The notes under the pieces were generated by a model, which saw only the letters and a program-made list of their open reading frames with translations, made no database searches and was not told where the DNA came from. DNA of 64,000 bases from Vicia villosa (lineage: Eukaryota; Streptophyta; Magnoliopsida; Fabales; Fabaceae), in contig NC_081182.1 of the NCBI RefSeq assembly GCF_029867415.1, positions 48,075,317 through 48,139,316 of the forward strand, written 5' to 3'. Within the stretch, counting starts at the first letter, position 1. Every line of letters begins with the position of its first letter. A program made the translations under genes and the position numbers. Shown in pieces: positions 36,933-49,593 of this stretch.

Positions 36933-37342
36933 TGTCGTGAAAAACGGTGTCAAGAACAAAGTATAATGGGAAATTAGGGAAGACAAGAAGAACAACAATG
37001 ATTGGTTATAACTGCTATTCTTTTACTTTCTCTTCAACTTAGATTACAAGTGTTACAAGAATAACAAATAACTCTCTCACCCTAAATTAGGATTTGCAGT
37101 ATGCAATGATGAGAGACTAGTATGCTATTTATAATAAAACCTAACATACTAAACTAATGGGCTTTTTCACAAATACCCAATTGGACATAACAAACAGGCC
37201 CATTTCAAAATACTAACAACCCTAGCATTTCAACACCCACATATTAGAACACACTTCGACTACCATATGTAGGTCTTTGACACAATCTCTGTCAAACCAG
37301 AAGCTACCCTTCGACACACTAGAGTTTGATCCAATTCTCACA
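36933..37342 (-). repeat. 5' LTR of element 3
   Basis: 410 bp, TGTCGTGAAAA to TTCTCACA on the plus strand, followed by duplication ATTAT. The sequence just inside it on the element strand (AATTGGTGCGG) is not a good initiator-tRNA match. Confidence 0.93.
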
Positions 37343-37716
37343 ATTATTACGATGGAAGTTATGCTGAAAAGCATCAAATTAGTCAACAAATTGATGCTTT
37401 TCAGAATAAACTAGAAAAGAATGAATGTTTGTTATGAAGAACTTAGGACATTTAGTCCATTGTTACTCCTTCCCTCTCTAGACTTCCCATTGAGTGGTAT
37501 CATAGCTCAAATTTGACTAAGTTTTATTAACAAAAGAGAAGTGTTTCTAATTTAGAAGTGAAAGTTGGAGTCCATATCATCTCATAAGTCACACAATTTA
37601 AATATTTTGAGTCCATAATACAAACGATGAAAAATTATAAGCAGATGTAAATCGTTGAATTCAAGTGTGGTGGCTGAAATAGAATAGGGTTTCATGGATT
37701 TTATGTGACACAAATA

Positions 37717-38195
37717 GGTACCGCTCAAGCTAAAGGAAAAATTGTATTCGTCTGCGGTATGACCTACAATGTTATACAAGACTGAATGTTAAGTAGTTAA
37801 GAATCAACATGAGAATAAAATAAGTGTAACAGAGGTGACGATGTTGGGTTGAATGTGTGGCAAGACTAGACATTATAAGAATATAAATGAAAATATTAGA
37901 GAGAATGTTGGGATATCACATATAATAGAAAAAATGGTGAAAGATAGACTTAAGTAATTTGAGCATGTAGAGAGAATATTTATAAATTTTGTGTTAAGGA
38001 GAATATATTAAGAAAGAGAAGACTCAAACAATTAAAGGTCATAGAGGATCTAGAAAAATTATAAGAGAATTTATTAAAAAATATCTTGAGATTAATTATT
38101 TGGATAAAAACACATTCTTGGATAGAACATTATAGTAGTAGTTAATCAATGTAGCCAATTCCACTTAATGAGATAAAATTTAATTATTGTTATAG
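37717..38195 (+). pseudogene. LINE reverse transcriptase, C-terminal relic
   Basis: A decayed non-LTR element tail. With stops shown as breaks it reads KEKLYSSAV-PTMLYKTEC, ENKISVTEVTML-MCGKTRH, NIRENVGIS, EKMVKDRLK-FEHVER, and ends VANST-like (GTAGCCAATTCCACTTAATG near 38151). This order matches the extreme C-terminus of plant RTE/L1-type reverse transcriptases (LYGTECW, MLRWMCGKTR, RLRWFGHVER). At least five stops and several frameshifts are present. Confidence 0.8.
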
Positions 38196-38199
38196 ATAA

Positions 38200-38790
38200 T
38201 TATTTAACAGGTTTGCTATCTTACACCCATTTTGTACACCAATACATACACCATATACAATGTTAATCGTATTTATACAGTACGGGGAACAATATTTTTA
38301 ATAAAATAATATTATTTTTAAAATAGATATTTAATTTTCAAAAAAATATTTATTTTTAAAATTTATTTTATAATACGAATGTAAGATTGTGTCATTAACT
38401 AACTTTACAATTGTATTAACAACAAAAATATAAGTCATTAACCAATTATTTTACTTATAATTTATTAACCACCTTCACTACTTCATTAACCAATAAAATA
38501 CATACTATTAATCATGTTTAAACTCTAAATTATAAATGTATTAACCAACATTTATACTCTATTAACCAAGTTTATTTTACTATTTAATATTTTTTATATT
38601 TGAGAACCCATAACTAAGTTATGAACTGTAATAATCAATTTTATAAATATGATTAACCAAAATCTGTACCGTATATATTAATTTTTTATGTTAAAAAATA
38701 TATTAATTAAACTTTGAACTGTATTAATCAAATCTTAAAATAAAAAATCTTGTTCACGTATTTGTGAACAATGTCTACATTGTAGTATAA
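38200..38790. repeat. AT-rich block with recurring ATTAACCA motif
   Basis: ATTAACCA(A) recurs at 38437, 38464, 38485, 38540, 38561 and 38652, with weaker forms between. No ORF. It may be the body of an unrecognised non-autonomous element. Confidence 0.5.
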
Positions 38791-40078
38791 AACCTGTTGT
38801 AAGAATATATTTTTCATTAATTAAACGTATTTGTAAAAAAAAATTCTTAATTCTTAATTAAACCATTCATACTTATCGAACTCACAAAAATATCAAACTC
38901 ACAAAAATATCAAGCTCATGTAAAATAAGAAGTCTACGACATACTAATTTTGAAATCACTAGACTTGAGCTTTACCAAGTTTAACTCATCCAATTAGTTT
39001 CGCCTTTAAATGCAACACCTTATTATAGAAAACCTTATCTATTCAAAGAGTGTGTTTTTTGCCTACTCAACGTGGCATCAGGAAACAGTACTATTTCCAA
39101 TAGTTAATTGCTAGGAATATATCGTGACCACCATGTGATATTTTACTAGTATATAAAAAAACTAAGATGATGGCCAGTTGGAATGCAAATGAGACAAAGA
39201 AACTTTAGAATTTTTGTCACAAGCAAACTGGAGTTTAGCAAGCTTTACAGATTCACATGGTTTTCAAAAATGTTTTTCTATAATGTACGGTCTAGTACAG
39301 TACTTGGTGACTGTTTTATGCTGTAGTTTTTGAATACTTTATAGGCACTAAGACAATTAGGTAGACTGGTAAAAAGGTTAGAACCAAACTAACAACAATA
39401 TCCAGCTGGATTGGGATAGAACTTGTGTGTGCTTAAAAGGAAAATCAAATGCATGTTGGTGGCTGCTTTAGTTTCATTTTATAGTAAGAAGTAGAAATTC
39501 TCAGTTGGATCTGTGTCATTGCTTAGTAATTACTGAGTTGGACACTCACACAATGATTGATATGCATCTGTGTGACTGAAGAAGCTTCCGCACAGAATCA
39601 AGTAGGGGCGCACGCCAAGGTGCATATTCCTCTCATTATCATGCCTGCTGGCTGCTATTTAAACCTCCACCTAAACCTTCCATTTCTCTAAAACTCCTTT
39701 AATCCGATTTTATATTCTCTTAATTTGTTTTATTGTGACTTTTTATGGATTGGATCAAGTACTAAACCTTTGAAATAGTAAGTAAAATATCGGTAACTAA
39801 AAAATGTTATAAAATAAAGAGGAAGAAGAACAAAGTTTAGAGGGAAAGATGAGAATGATTGTATGATATTTTTCACTCGTATCATTATACAATGAAATTG
39901 ATCTTGTTTTTAGGATATCATATTAGACAATACAATCAAATCAATACAAATTATTACAAATAAGGAAGGAAAATATTTGGGAGACAGTCATGTATTATTA
40001 ATAATATATTGGGAGACAATCATCTATTATTCATAACACTCCTTTTTGTATGTTTGTTTAGGGTGTCTCGTTAAAATA
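38791..40078. other. Gene-free spacer
   Basis: No coding region recognised. A moderately GC-richer, low-repeat patch at 39540-39680 contains CTATTTAAAC (a TATA-like string near 39656) but no ORF follows. Confidence 0.4.
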
Positions 40079-40079
40079 T

Positions 40080-40925
40080 GTTGGAATATTATGTCAATAT
40101 TCTAAAATAGGGAGATGAATTAAAAAAGTTCTTAAATCAAGTTCCACATTGTGTTAGTTGAAAAAATTCTTTAGTCCTATGGTTTAGATTAGAAATTTTG
40201 GCTAATTTACTTCATTACATAAGTAAGTCACTTGTTTCATTTCAAAATACACCAAAAACTTATTTTGAATTTTTCCTTCCTCACTCACATAACTCCGCGT
40301 CTTTCAAATTGTCGAAGCGCCAACTTCTTCCCTTTTCTTTCTACTCGTTGAATTTTCCGAGTATTTTCTTGAATTCTCTTTAGAGAATAATGTTAATTTC
40401 TCCTCATTGAGTTGAGAAATTATCAAGTATAATTTTTCTTGGATTCTCTTTAGAAAATTATTCGAATTTCTCTTTGTTTGAGAAATTATTGTGATTGGTC
40501 AAATGACCATTATTAAATTCTCTTTAAAGAAATATTGAAATTTCTCTTGGTTTGAGAAATTACTACGACTGGTCAAACTAGATACTAAGGTGGTATTTAT
40601 ACCATATTTGAATGGTCTTAGTACCATTTGAAGGTGTATTTATAGACCGATTATCTATCGTTCAAGTAGTAATCGTACAATATAGAACTAGGCTGTTTTA
40701 TCCTGGAGGCGGCGCAGTAGTTTGACTACTTTGCATAATTTTGGGCAGTACCGCGAAACGTCGTAAAGAGAGCGACCTAGGTTGTGACTCGACTCGGTAA
40801 TTTCTTAGGTGACAAAAATTTTAAAACCGTGAACCAACAAAACCTTATTATAAAAAACTCAGTCAGAAAAAATCTAATAAAGAAAAAAGAGTACAATATC
40901 ATTTTAAGATAAATTCATTTATCTC
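40080..40925 (-). repeat. Probable 3' LTR of a decayed copia element
   Basis: The block lies just downstream (minus sense) of RNase H debris. On the minus strand GGTTGAGGGAGA (plus 40931-40942 region) is a good polypurine tract. The sequence contains several ATTCTCTTTAGAGAA-like inverted motifs (40370-40545). The outer boundary TGTTGGAATATT at about 40080 is a guess without a partner copy. Confidence 0.45.
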
Positions 40926-40929
40926 CCTC

Positions 40930-42450
40930 AACCGAACAATCATTTCTTCAACGATGAAAATTAATTTTTTGTACTAGTTGGTTAAAAGTTCAACTTGTGA
41001 GTGACTTTGTGAAAAGGTCTACAAGATTATCACACGAACAAATTTGTTGCATGCTTACGTCACCATTCTTCTGAAGATCATGAGTGAAAAAGAAATTCGG
41101 AGAAATATGTTTTGTTCGGTCTCCTTCAATGAATACATCTTTCTATTCAGCAATGCATGTAGTATCATCTACATATATGGTTGTTGTATTTACTTTTCCA
41201 AAAGACAAACCACAAGTATTTCGTATGTGTTAAATTAAGGATCTCAACCAAACACATTCTCGACTTGCCTCATGTAGTGCTAAAAGTTCTGCATTATTAG
41301 ATAAAGTTACTACTATGGTTGATTTCCACATATCTTTGTGAAAAAGTTGTACCACCATAAGTAAATAAATAATCTGTGCGATCTACCATTATGAGGATCT
41401 GACAAGTAATTTGTTTCTGCATAACATGTTAATTCTAATTTGGATACTTTGGAATAAAACAAACTCGTGTCCATTGTACTCCTAATATAACAATGTATAT
41501 GTTTAAGTATGTTCCAATGTCTTCGTGTAGGTGAAGAACTATATCTTTCTAATAGATTGACATAAATTTATATATCATGGCATGTTTAATTAGAAAGATA
41601 GATGAATGCTTGAATTACAATGAGATATGGTACTTATGGAGCAACTGGTTTTTTTCATCCTCTTTTCGATGTCTTAAAAAATCTTCTACACATCCAATGG
41701 TCTAACATCATAGCGGTAGACAACATATGAGATTTGTTCATATAAAAACATTTTATCATATTTTCTATATAACCTTCTGGTGTACAAATATTCCATTTTC
41801 CAAATGCTCAGTTTGTAAACTTAGACATAACTTTGTCTTTTTTTAAGTCCTTTATCTCAAACTGTTTCTTTATAAATTTTGGAATCTATTCAGGAATTTC
41901 AATAATATTTATGTTATCCTTATACCAAATTATTTTCTAGATCTTTTCATATAAATAAAGGGCAGATGAAGTTATTTGTATACCTCTCCCATTGCAAATA
42001 TTCACTGAGACGATTATATCACATGTGTCTATATTATTTTATCCCATAGAGAGATTTGTTGAATTTGATGGAGTAATTTTCTCGATATCCAAAATTATGT
42101 ATCTCTGATATATTAAACCCTTTAGGGAGTTTCATGTAAATGTCATTATCAAGTGAGACATATAAATAAGTTAATACATCATCCATAATGTTCAAATTAA
42201 GCCCTTCATGTGCTACAAGGCTAATATAAAAAATTAATTGAATCCACTACAATGGATATGTTTCATCAAAATCAATCTTAGGTCTTTTTGAGAGTCATGG
42301 AGCAACAAATCAATTTTCATATCTCACAATTTCACCATTCTTATTGTAGATTTTCTATTAAAAAAACTCATTTATTGTAAGCTCGCCATGTCTTGTTAGT
42401 CTGTCTGAGTGAACCAAGTATTGTAAACATAAAATAGTAGCTTAAGAGTA
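40930..42450 (-). pseudogene. Copia RT/RNase H relic
   Basis: Minus-strand translation gives SNNAELLALHEASRECVWL near 41290, IYVDDTTCIAE-like text, TKHISPKFFFTHDLQKNGD near 41090, and SCDNLVDLFTKSL near 41010, which is the end of copia RNase H. RT fragments (RWVFIRKSTI, LLLHDSQKDLRLILMK) occur near 42290-42360. Many stops. It belongs with the LTR-like block on its left. Confidence 0.75.
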
Positions 42451-42469
42451 CTAAGACAACTCATTCACA

Positions 42470-43708
42470 CACACTAAAAACATTTTTTATCAAAAGAAAA
42501 CATTTAAAAATGCCTTGGAAGTTGTGATAGATGACTTAGAAGTTGTGAAAATGGCTAGAGGAAAAATTTGTCTTATCTAATCGATTAAGACTTTAAGTTA
42601 ATCAATTAGAACAATTCAAACTTATGCCCCAAGTCATTTAGACAACTCCTCAAAGATTTGAAACGACTCTATATCATAATCTTCCATGTTGAGCATCATA
42701 ACAGTCATATTTAGACAATCTAATCGATTAGACCAATCGATTAAATAGTTAATGAGGGACTAGTCTTTTCCTTTTTAGGTGATTTCAACTACTATATAAA
42801 GGAGTGACTTCCTCCCTTGAAATCACACCACTTTCCAACATTTTAATATTTGTTTGGAATGTATCTCACTACTCTTTCTCCTTCTCTCACTAGAAACTTA
42901 TTTCTTCACATGTGGTTTCTTTAGTGCTTTAGAGTGAAATTTTATTTCTGAGAATATTTTTGTAAGTGGTCGTGTAGGTCATTTATAGTCTTAAGGGTGT
43001 GATACCTTTAAGAGATCGAGTTTTTGTTCTTGAGATAAACCATAAATCTCTGTTATTGGTTTAATAAGCTTCACCGAAAAAAATATTTGTTTTGATTAAA
43101 GAGATTAGCCACGAATCTCTGATAGTCTCAATAGAATAAGTTGGGGTAAAAGTTGTCTATAAGCTGGAATAAGCTTGTTTAAATTCAAAGATCAAATTGT
43201 ATTAAGGTTCGTGGACATTAACCGATAAAAGATCATAAGTCTATAGTAAAAAATCTCAAGAAGACTTCTTGGAGACAGGACTAGGCCAACGTTCGGCCAA
43301 ACCTAGATAATTCTCTAGTGCAATCTTTCTATCCTTATTCTCTCTACTTTTCTGTAATTCATTTTATTTACTTTACTTTCACTACACTTAAAAACTTCAC
43401 TAACGCGGTCATAATCGAGAAAGGAAAAATTAATCACGTTTTTCAAATGAGCAATGCTATACAGTGCGAAATAATAAATCACGAATGTGTCACGAATAGA
43501 ATCCAACCAATTAAAACTTGCTGTTTGGCACATAAATGACATAATAATGACATAACATATAAACTAGTCAATATAAAACCATACAATCAAAACATGCCAG
43601 ATCAGCTCGTGATGCATTCGCGAGAATTCCATTCGGGATGAATAGCATTTTCCTTTTCAAATACCACAATTCACCCCCCCTCTTGTGCTTGAGGTCAATT
43701 GTTCAACA
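42470..43708 (+). repeat. 5' LTR of a SIRE/Maximus-type copia relic (outer end uncertain)
   Basis: Contains ATCGATTA-type palindromes (42570-42750), the TATA-like ACTATATAAAGGAG near 42792, and the R/U5 stretch with GGAGACAGGACTAGGCC near 43272. It ends at GTTCAACA (43708), two bases before a damaged primer-binding site. It is interrupted by a MITE at 43449-43653. Confidence 0.65.
43449..43653. mobile_element. Mutator-type MITE, 205 bp, inside the LTR
   Basis: A perfect 9-bp target duplication TTTTCAAAT (43440-43448 and 43654-43662), with imperfect inverted ends GAGCAATGCTATACA and (complement of the right end) GGAAAATGCTATTCA. A 9-bp duplication is the Mutator hallmark. Removing the insert leaves continuous LTR sequence (CACGTTTTTCAAAT|ACCACAATTCACC). 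Confidence 0.85.
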
Positions 43709-43710
43709 AG

Positions 43711-43723
43711 TAACATCAAAGCC
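43711..43723 (+). other. Damaged primer-binding site
   Basis: TAACATCAAAGCC corresponds to TGGCATCAGAGCC with three changes, all G to A. Confidence 0.55.
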
Positions 43724-43764
43724 TAACTCCTATTAAGGACTAATCGTCTCAGGAGGAAGGATCA

Positions 43765-44875
43765 CTTCAAGCTATTCACTAAATAAGCATATATCCTTTA
43801 ATGGAGAAGGGTATGGGCTGTGTATAGAGAAAATGAAATTCTTCATAAAAGGAATGGAATATGATATTTATAATATTGTGAAAGAAATACCATTTGTTCC
43901 TACACACACTGTTGATGGTGATGTAGTAAACAAACCTGAAAAAGGATTGACCCAGAGAGGATAAAGAGAATGTTCAACGTGATTTGAAAGCTAAGAACAT
44001 CATCACCATCGCACTTGGTCTTGATGAGTTCTTGCAAGTTTCTCACTGCAAAATTGCTAAAGAAATGTGGGACATCCTCCAAATCACCCATGAAGGTACT
44101 ACTAAGGTGAATAGGGCAATATTGGGCGCATTAACCCATGAGTATGAACTTTTCAAAATGAAACCTGAAGAGAACATAAATCAAATGCAAACACGAGTTG
44201 CTCATATCGTAAGTCATATGAGGACTCTAGGGAAAACATTCTCAGATGAAGACTTAGTCATAAAAATTCTGAGATGTCTAAATCAATTGGCAACCAAAAG
44301 TCACTATGATTTGTGAATCAAAGAATTTAGCGACTATGGACACACATACTCTGTTTGGAAAATTGCAGGAACACGAGATGGAGCACAAAAGTCTAGCACT
44401 CAAAATAGGACAAGTCATCTCAGATGATGACATGAATTTCATAGTAAAGAATTTCAAAAGATTTATGAAGAAAGACAAAAAGGAAGCAGGAGAAGAAAAA
44501 AATGGAGAAAAGTCATTAATTCCAATATGCTATAACTGCGGAAAGACATATCAAACCAAATTACTATCTACTCAAAAGGGAAAATCAAAAATGAAAAAGA
44601 AATCAAAAGAAGAAGAATAAGGCATATGTTGCATGGGGAGACAATGATATAGAATCATCGTATGATGAAGAAAAAAAAACCAACATTTGTCTAATAGCAA
44701 AACATCAAGATAACAAGGTAAGCTCCAAATTCTGTTACAATGATTTATATAAGATAGGTAAGGAATTATCTAAAGAAACAACCAAACTAAAAAAAATCAA
44801 TTCAATATCAAATGATAAAATATCCCTTGAATTGAGCAGATAATCAATCATAATAAATCCATCATTTATGCAGGT
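43765..44875 (+). pseudogene. SIRE/Maximus-type copia gag relic
   Basis: Gag pieces in order: SFNGEGYGL, KMKFFIKGMEYDIY and VPTHTVDGD (about 43790-43925); a stop; QRDLKAKNIITIALGLDEF, AKEMWDILQITHEGT and ALTHEYELFKM (UBN2 gag domain, to 44310); then a frameshift, a zinc-knuckle remnant CYNCGKTYQTK near 44530, and the acidic AWGDNDIESSYDEE near 44640. Protease and pol are absent. Confidence 0.82.
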
Positions 44876-45399
44876 TCCATATGTGTTAGAAGACAATACA
44901 TGATTGTTTAAATGCTGGGTTTTTCTCTTGGAACCATTCCATTTATCTAAAATAGTAGATAAGTAACAACTTTTCTGATGACCAAACTGATTATGAAACT
45001 TGTATTCTAATTTAAATGAATCTTTTCAAATGCAATGCATGTTTGCTGTGTTCCTTTCTTCATCATATAAAAGACACAAGAAAGACACCAACAGAATAAT
45101 CCATTGTGCAAGTTGTGTTAAATTAACCATATATAAGAGAAATTGACCATTACAACTTATGGTATATTGCAGAATGTATTTTCATCAAAAGGCGATGCAT
45201 TACAAGTAACGTGTATAGGTGATTATGTACATCGTGCAATTTCAAGTCTAGTGTACAAATTACTTACGAATTATGATCTTCAGTATGTCGGTATTTAAAT
45301 GACCGGTGATGCAAATCATCACTCTATTATGTGACTATGTAAGGTAGGACTACCGCAAGCACATGGATTACTGTAATGGAGTCATATGAATTAGCCGAT
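44876..45399. other. Spacer and 3' flank of SIGE
   Basis: No ORF of note. The right part should include the SIGE 3' UTR. Confidence 0.5.
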
Positions 45400-48300
45400 T
45401 TATACAACATATCGACGAAGATAATCCAATCGAGCTGAATGCTTGAGCTTCATGAGAGCCTTGACTTCATGCTTTCTCACCATTTCCCTAGAGATGTTCA
45501 AGTTTGAGGCGATTTCTCCCAAAGTTCTGTCACCCTTACCATCAAGTCCAAATCTCTGTCTGATCACCAAGTTTTCCTTAGGCTTCAGGGAATCAAGCTA
45601 AAAACCAACAAAAATCTAACATTAGTTGCAGAGTGTGACAATGGCAAAATTTAACCAATTTTAGCAACTCATCAAACAAATTGAATTATGTTCATTGTTC
45701 AAATAATAAAATTGAACAGAATGGCCTGTTGTAACATAGTACTAGTATCAAACAGAGCCTTAGGTTAGAGCCGTTACCACATCATCAAGAGCAAGCCTTA
45801 GTAGAGCAGGTTGCCTCCTGTTATCACCATCAACACCACCATCATCAACGATGCTATCGATATACTCATCTTGCGTTGTTGGATGTCTTGCATGCAATGA
45901 AAGAAAGGGTTTTGATGCCATCATTACATCGCGGTATCTTTCAGGTGATATATGAGCTCTTTCTATTATTTCTTCCTCTGTTGGTGGCTTCTGAAGCTTA
46001 TATGTTAACTCAATCTTAGCTTTTCGGATCTTTGCTCTAACCTGACAAAAATATAAGATACCAGGTTCGGCCGAGTCAATCAACCATGTTCATTTTATTT
46101 TCCTATGTTTCTCAAAAGCCATATTTTCAATGAATACCAACTATCGGACACAGAAAATATTGTGGATTGAAAAATAGATTGATTAAGAGTTAAAAGAAGT
46201 TGACAATGAAAAAAAGAATAGGCTGCTGTGCTGCTAACATGAAAAATACATGGAAAATAGTTGAAGCATATGCTGCTTAAACCAAAAATATTAGCCAGCA
46301 TGTGTAAGAGGGAGAATACATACCGACTCAAGTCCAAAGGGCACACGTGAGAAGCTTGAGAGGGTCATGGAACGAGTGATAGCATGTCTTATCCAAAACA
46401 AACCATAGGTTGATAGCCGAAATCTCCGGTTTGGTTCAAAACGGTCAATTGCTGTCATAAGTCCCTTAACTCCGGCCTGGCAAAGGTCTTGAAACCTTTG
46501 GCTATTGGCTAAATCTGAAAAATATTTGTTGATCACAAACAAGACAAGCCGGAGATTGTGCTGCAAAAGATCATATAACCACCATTTCTTAATTATTGAT
46601 TGAACTTCCTCATTCCAAAAACTAATTTCACATCCACCTCAAATTATAGTTATAATACAAAATTTAAATTAGTGAATTTAAAAACTGTGCACTGTTTCTA
46701 CATATACATCCAATCAAATGTCTAAATAATGTAACTTAGTCATAATAATTATTAAAATGTCTCCTCAAATATCTACATAGTAAGATTTGATCGGACATAT
46801 GTGTAAGACATAAGAAACGAATGAATCAAACCATATTTCTAGTACAATCATGGGTGGTGTATTTCTCATTGAAATTTAATGTAATTTTGTGATGTTGAAA
46901 TTGTGTCACAATCTCTTTTCAATATAACGGATTATTTCAAGACTCCACTTACGAAGAGAGAGTCATAACAAATTTTAAGGTTACTAAGTCAACAGAAATT
47001 TCAATGCAAGAAGATCTATTTCCATAACCATGTACACTGAACATAATGATTTAACTATGACTACCACTTTTGGGATGAATATTCGCTAAATGTGCTTCTC
47101 AGTCAAAGTTAGCATGAGGTAGGTGTTCGCGCAAATTTGCCAAGTACAACTCTAGATAGTGTATTGAGAATTTAGTCAGCTTCTCAGTCCCGAATCTCTC
47201 TTATAAGTTGAGTCGACAACTATCAAAAGAACTTGTTTATGCCACTTAAATGAGAAAGAATATTATGGGCAGATAACTATCAATCATCACAATCAGTAAT
47301 CTATAACTATGTCTTGATGGTTGAGCCAAAATGATAGCTTGGCCCATAAATCTTGGAGAATACAGTCCCATAATTTTGAGTCCAGAGTCATTAGGTGGAA
47401 ACTGCTTGTTTAGTCAGAGGATGGCACAAAAGCATAGGCTAGTATACAACTCCTCAGACCCTGAGCCATTGCCATGAGGTGAACAAGGTTTGCTATTGGC
47501 TCGAAATCTTGGGAGGGTACAAACCGGATGGATATTTAAGAATATTATATAGCCAATCTTATAAACTAGCTGAAAGCCAAGCTGTTAAAAAGTCGAACAA
47601 TTTGAATTACCTTTATCAGCCTGTTTCTTGCAGCTCGACCAATCTCTATTGCTTTCTTTACTTTAGTAGTGCTCATATTTGTTGCGTCACCTATTTCTTC
47701 CGCTGTAGGTTCTCTTTCCAGCTGCTTCTGTAAATCTTCTTTCACTTGAAGGAGTGCCTGAAAATTAACAATTATTGCTTAAAAACAAATAGAATCAAAT
47801 TCTGAGCTTTTGCCTAACATCAGTGACCATTTACATAGGAAATATTCTTAAAATGATATCCAAAGCATTGAATCCCTTGCTACTTGTGACAATTTTAGTT
47901 TTTCAGGAGGTTTCAACTTACGAGTTCAAAGTCCCACTATGCCATCATTAAACGAAATGAAATAAATAAATAAATGATCATAAGGTCAAGATGTGGATTC
48001 TTAACACCCTTATTTTCATTATTTGCTAGAATTTCAGAACATAGTTCATAACTTCATACGACCTTTGCTTTGTTCATCCTTCCGGTTCAGACCTCAGAAA
48101 GTGTTAACATGAAAATCCATGTAGAATTAACTGAACCTTGCCTTACCAGCTTAAGCCATTAGGTTGAATGTTTTCTTGCCACTTAGCAATGAAAAGATCA
48201 AAACTATTTAAGAAAAGAATAACCAAAGGAAGCTGCTCACCTTCATTGGTTGCATCAACTTGAATAAAAATGCATGCTCCGAAGAAGGAAGAACCGGAGG

Positions 48301-48942
48301 TATTTTCATTTTTTTCCAGTCCAGACTCACCAAATCAACTGGTACTGAAAACTCCCTACGAAGTTCCTCAAATTTCCCAGTTCTATTCCTGCCATTTCTT
48401 TTTTTCCGAGTTGGAGTAACATCTTCACTATCATTGTCCTTTTTTAATGCAATCCTCTCATCAAGATTCATCCGTTTGGCTTTCGTTTTCTGGGTTCTAA
48501 CCACCCTATCATTCTCTAACCCCTCTTTACTTGCATCACCAATCTTCCTACCCCTTCGAGAAACTCTTTTGATCGCACTATCTATATAATCTGCATCACA
48601 CACATCTAACGTCGGGCTAAGTTTGAATATATTTTCAAGTATAGCAGCAGCTTCATTATAGTCAACATCCAACGACGATTGAAAAGTTTCCTCAATCAAA
48701 ACACCTCTTGCCTTCTTAGGCAATTTCTTCGTTTTCGCTATCCTTTTCTTGTGCGTATTGACCGTTACATCTTTCGTCGGAATTTTCTCTTTTGTAACAA
48801 CCAAAACCGTGTCATTCTGCTTATTATCTCCTTTAAACGCTACCGTTAACGGCCTCTTCAATACCGGATGGTGAGTCGAAAACTTCTTGCTCAATCCTAG
48901 CGGAGTTCGAGCAGCTGAACTAGAAACAGTCACAACTCCCAT
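45400..48942 (-). CDS. SIGE: Plastid RNA polymerase sigma factor E (SIGE/SIG5), 515 aa, five coding exons
   Basis: A nucleus-encoded sigma-70 factor that directs the bacterial-type plastid RNA polymerase to promoters; in Arabidopsis SIG5 drives the blue-light promoter of psbD and responds to light and stress. Coding exons by GT-AG boundaries: 48942-48241, 47757-47611, 46560-46324, 46041-45778, 45597-45400. They join in frame (1548 nt). The start [16 protein letters not shown] matches the family N-terminus, which acts as a transit peptide. A basic spacer rich in K/R follows to about residue 200. Region 1.2-like sequence spans the exon 1 end. Residues 284-362 hold region 2 ([44 protein letters not shown]). 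Region 3 lies in exon 4. Exon 5 holds region 4 with the helix-turn-helix [20 protein letters not shown]. No lesion seen. Confidence 0.95.
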
Positions 48943-49002
48943 ACCAGATTCGCCTAATCGGTATTTATAAAGAATTTAAAATGACAGTTTCTCAATGCAG
49001 AT

Positions 49003-49415
49003 CCTGCAACACCACAATGTCATTAAATTATCAAATAACTCTAGAACATAACCTATGAAGCACAGACACGAACACGGCCCCAACACTGACACAACAACAC
49101 TAATAATAATTTTAAAAAATAAATAAATGAAACTAATCACAAGTGTCGGTGCAGGTGTCGGGTGCATACACGTCTATTTTCATAGCATCACTGAATTATC
49201 AACTGGCAAGCACAAACAATCACTTGATTAACCACTCAAATCTATTAGCAATTGATTACTTTAAATCACAAATTTCATAAGAACACAATTCAACTAACCC
49301 TATTTCTGTATATTCAGTGATCAATGAAAAGGAATAACAAATTATGGAATCAATTAATCAATTCAAGGAAGCACAAATTCAAAGAAAAACATTGAAGCAG
49401 TTCATAGTAATTACC
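49003..49415 (-). other. Putative 5' UTR of SIGE: leader intron boundaries
   Basis: On the gene strand CAAAG|GTAATTAC at 49415/49414 could be a donor, and GTGTTGCAG|GATCTGC at 49004/49003 an acceptor, giving a leader intron of about 411 bp (49414-49004) with leader exons on either side. No reading frame constrains this, so it is inference. Confidence 0.45.
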
Positions 49416-49593
49416 TTTGATTACTGAATCGATGAATCCAGACGAAGAATCTAGAATGAAAGAGAAGGTATAATATGAAATTGAGGTTCTAGTATTTAAC
49501 TAAAATTCGAAAATTACGGTAACCACAATTTTTGTGTTTGAAAAATCAACGGTTGATAACTAGCGTGTATTAGATCTACGGTGGATGAGCGAA

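Larger units (their letters stand above)
28401..37342 (-). mobile_element. Tork-type copia retrotransposon 3, degenerate, with nested MULE
   Basis: A 5-bp target duplication ATTAT (28396-28400 and 37343-37347) and TG...CA LTR ends bound it exactly. The right (5') LTR is 410 bp. The left (3') LTR is split by a 4.45-kb MULE at 28614-33068. By eye the LTRs differ at about 22 of roughly 400 aligned bases plus an indel near 38 bp, so it is much older than element 2. The internal region is a broken TNT1-94-like polyprotein. Confidence 0.93.

Noticed and set aside
39540..39680. Possible small gene or microRNA locus downstream of a TATA-like string
   Set aside because: No ORF and no convincing foldback or known microRNA sequence could be found by eye.
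43315..43542. Overlapping ORFs on both strands
   Set aside because: They straddle the LTR and a MITE boundary, so they cannot be an old gene.
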